Position numbers and translations under genes: made by a program
Shown: piece by piece, positions 6,502 to 7,309 of the stretch
Layout of the letters: every line of letters begins with the position of its first letter
Position numbering within the stretch: position 1 is the stretch's first letter
Assembly (NCBI GenBank): GCA_031259195.1
Contig: JAIRLR010000071.1
Coordinates: forward strand, 1 to 7,309
Direction: 5' to 3'
From: Streptococcaceae bacterium
GTDB taxonomy: Bacteria > Bacillota > Bacilli > Lactobacillales > Streptococcaceae
Length of the DNA: 7,309 nt
Notes under the pieces: model-generated
What the model was told of the DNA's origin: nothing
The model's database searches: none
The model's input: the letters and a program-made list of their open reading frames with translations, nothing else

Positions 6502-7035
6502 ATGTTTGATCTAGAAGCAGAATATCATGTTTATCGACCTTTAGTTTTAAAAATGTACCAAGCTTTTGCTAAAAAAACAATGGAACGGGATGATTTTGAA
6601 CAAGAAGCACGAATTATTTTATGGCGGACATTAAAAACATATGATGGAAGCAAGCAATGGACCAAAGGTGTTTGTTTTAAATCAAATTTAAAGCGCTGGT
6701 TAATTTCTAACTATCGAAAGCAACATGCGAAAAAAAGAACAAATGAAAGTGGCGAACCGGTTGAATTTGTAGTGAAAGAATACTGTGATGCAGCGTCTTA
6801 TCAAGTAATAAGGTATCCTGATGAAGAGTTTATTAGAAAGATGGATTTTATTAATTTTTTAACAAACTTTATTACCGAACATTTATCAAAAATGGAAAGA
6901 GCGGCGTTTATACACTGGTTTATTGGAATTAGTGCTGTTTGTTCTTTTCCATTTAAATCAGAAGAACAAAAAAAGCGAGCAGCTATGCGCGCAAAACGTC
7001 GATTTAAAGAACATTATCGCAATTTTTATAATTAA
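6502..7035 (+). CDS. Sigma-70-family RNA polymerase sigma factor, ComX/SigH-like
   Basis: The 177-residue product resembles the small alternative sigma factors of Lactobacillales related to competence sigma ComX/SigH. Region 2 is the clearest part: DDFEQEARIILWRTLKTYD (residues 30-48) fits the core-binding helix, and FKSNLKRWLISNYRKQH (59-75) fits the part that binds the -10 element. Region 4 is degenerate: LSKMERAAF near residue 128 and the basic KKRAAMRAKRRFKEHY tail recall its helices but show no textbook helix-turn-helix. By analogy it would direct polymerase to late competence genes, but this rests on family resemblance, and the genes it controls are not visible here. AAAGGAGG at 6486-6493 lies eight bases before the ATG, an excellent ribosome site. 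It is transcribed away from the ricA-like/mutS operon. I see no convincing vegetative promoter upstream; TAAAAT at 6451 lacks a well-spaced -35. Confidence 0.75.
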   Translation: MFDLEAEYHVYRPLVLKMYQAFAKKTMERDDFEQEARIILWRTLKTYDGSKQWTKGVCFKSNLKRWLISNYRKQHAKKRTNESGEPVEFVVKEYCDAASYQVIRYPDEEFIRKMDFINFLTNFITEHLSKMERAAFIHWFIGISAVCSFPFKSEEQKKRAAMRAKRRFKEHYRNFYN

Positions 7036-7049
7036 AAAATAATCGCGTA

Positions 7050-7080
7050 GAGGGAAGGTATTTTACCTCCTTCACCCCTC
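7050..7080 (+). terminator. Hairpin after the sigma-factor gene
   Basis: GAGGG pairs with CCCTC and AAGG with CCTT, with a three-base bulge; an alternative inner stem is AGGTA/TACCT. It starts 15 bases after the stop codon, where a terminator would be expected, but no T run follows. It may be a weak or factor-dependent terminator, and it ends exactly where the inverted repeat at 7081 begins. Confidence 0.35.
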
Positions 7081-7243
7081 TTCAGAACCTGTTAACTTGT
7101 CTCTTATTGATGAACCCCGTTTACCAAGTTTGTAATCAATTAAGCTCAAAACAACTTGTAATAACCCGACAGGTCTTTTGACGAAGAAAGGCAAAAAATT
7201 ACCAGAAAAGTCACAATTACGGAGATCATTAACAGGTTCTTAA
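7081..7243. repeat. 163-base segment bounded by inverted repeats, possible miniature element or IS remnant
   Basis: The left end TTCAGAACCTGTTAA (7081-7095) and the right end TTAACAGGTTCTTAA (7229-7243) are inverted copies matching at 14 of 15 bases. Looser similarity continues inward (TTGTCTCTTATTG against TGATCTCCGTAATTG). The inside has no convincing gene. The right-hand 15-mer recurs at 2797-2811. The shape fits a miniature inverted-repeat element or the end of a larger insertion sequence extending past the window. I do not recognise the family, and no clear target duplication is visible. Confidence 0.4.
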
Positions 7244-7309
7244 TACAAAAGCTGCGTGTCAATGCTTTTCGAAAATGTCCCAAAAATTTCAAAACATAAG
7301 CGTAAAAAG

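Noticed and set aside
7146..7309. Minus-strand frame of 54 codons open from the right edge, possibly a transposase end
   Set aside because: Its hydrophobic sequence (SVIVTFLVIFCLSS) matches no transposase end I know, and plus-strand frames here are also partly open; no evidence selects one.
1..7309. tRNA, rRNA or CRISPR array
   Set aside because: I saw no cloverleaf with a GGTTCGAATCC-type arm, no rRNA motif, and no regularly spaced direct repeats.

Overview
The window looks like chromosomal DNA from a low-GC Gram-positive bacterium of the order Lactobacillales. The evidence is a Firmicutes-type mutS directly behind a YlbF/YmcA-family gene, a divergent ComX/SigH-like sigma factor, AT-rich spacers, and a secreted protein with a KxYKxGKxW-type signal peptide, a hallmark of lactobacilli and relatives. 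From memory the MutS N-terminus reads most like the Leuconostoc/Weissella group, but that is only an impression.

Layout, left to right. From 1 to 2794 (minus) a very long open frame runs off the left edge. It has at least 931 codons: an Ala/Glu/Lys/Arg-rich coiled coil of about 340 residues, then a globular region of about 530 residues that I do not recognise. From 2797 to 3126 (minus) a short frame encodes a KxYKxGKxW-type signal peptide and a Ser/Leu-rich linker. Its stop lies two bases before the ATG of the long frame, and the two frames are related by a -1 shift. The simplest reading is one secreted coiled-coil protein split by a frameshift. Positions 3127-3382 hold its promoter, a T11-G7 homopolymer leader, hairpins and the probable end of the mutS transcript. 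mutS occupies 3383-5947 (minus). A YlbF/RicA-like gene occupies 5953-6300 (minus), five bases ahead of mutS and sharing one promoter with it. Positions 6301-6501 form a divergent regulatory region. A sigma-70-like factor resembling competence sigma factors occupies 6502-7035 (plus). The right end, 7036-7309, has no convincing gene. It carries a hairpin and a pair of inverted 15-base repeats, and the same 15-mer occurs at the split in the surface-protein gene.

Functionally, ricA-like and mutS form a co-transcribed pair beside a divergent competence-type sigma factor. RicA homologues affect competence and RNA processing in Bacillus, and MutS limits recombination between diverged DNAs, so the grouping is suggestive but not proof of a shared programme. 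The surface-protein locus lies directly downstream of mutS, where mutL is often found, and may be an accessory insertion. Three genes in a row on the minus strand appear to use non-ATG starts: TTG for the signal-peptide frame, TTG for mutS, and GTG for the ricA-like gene.
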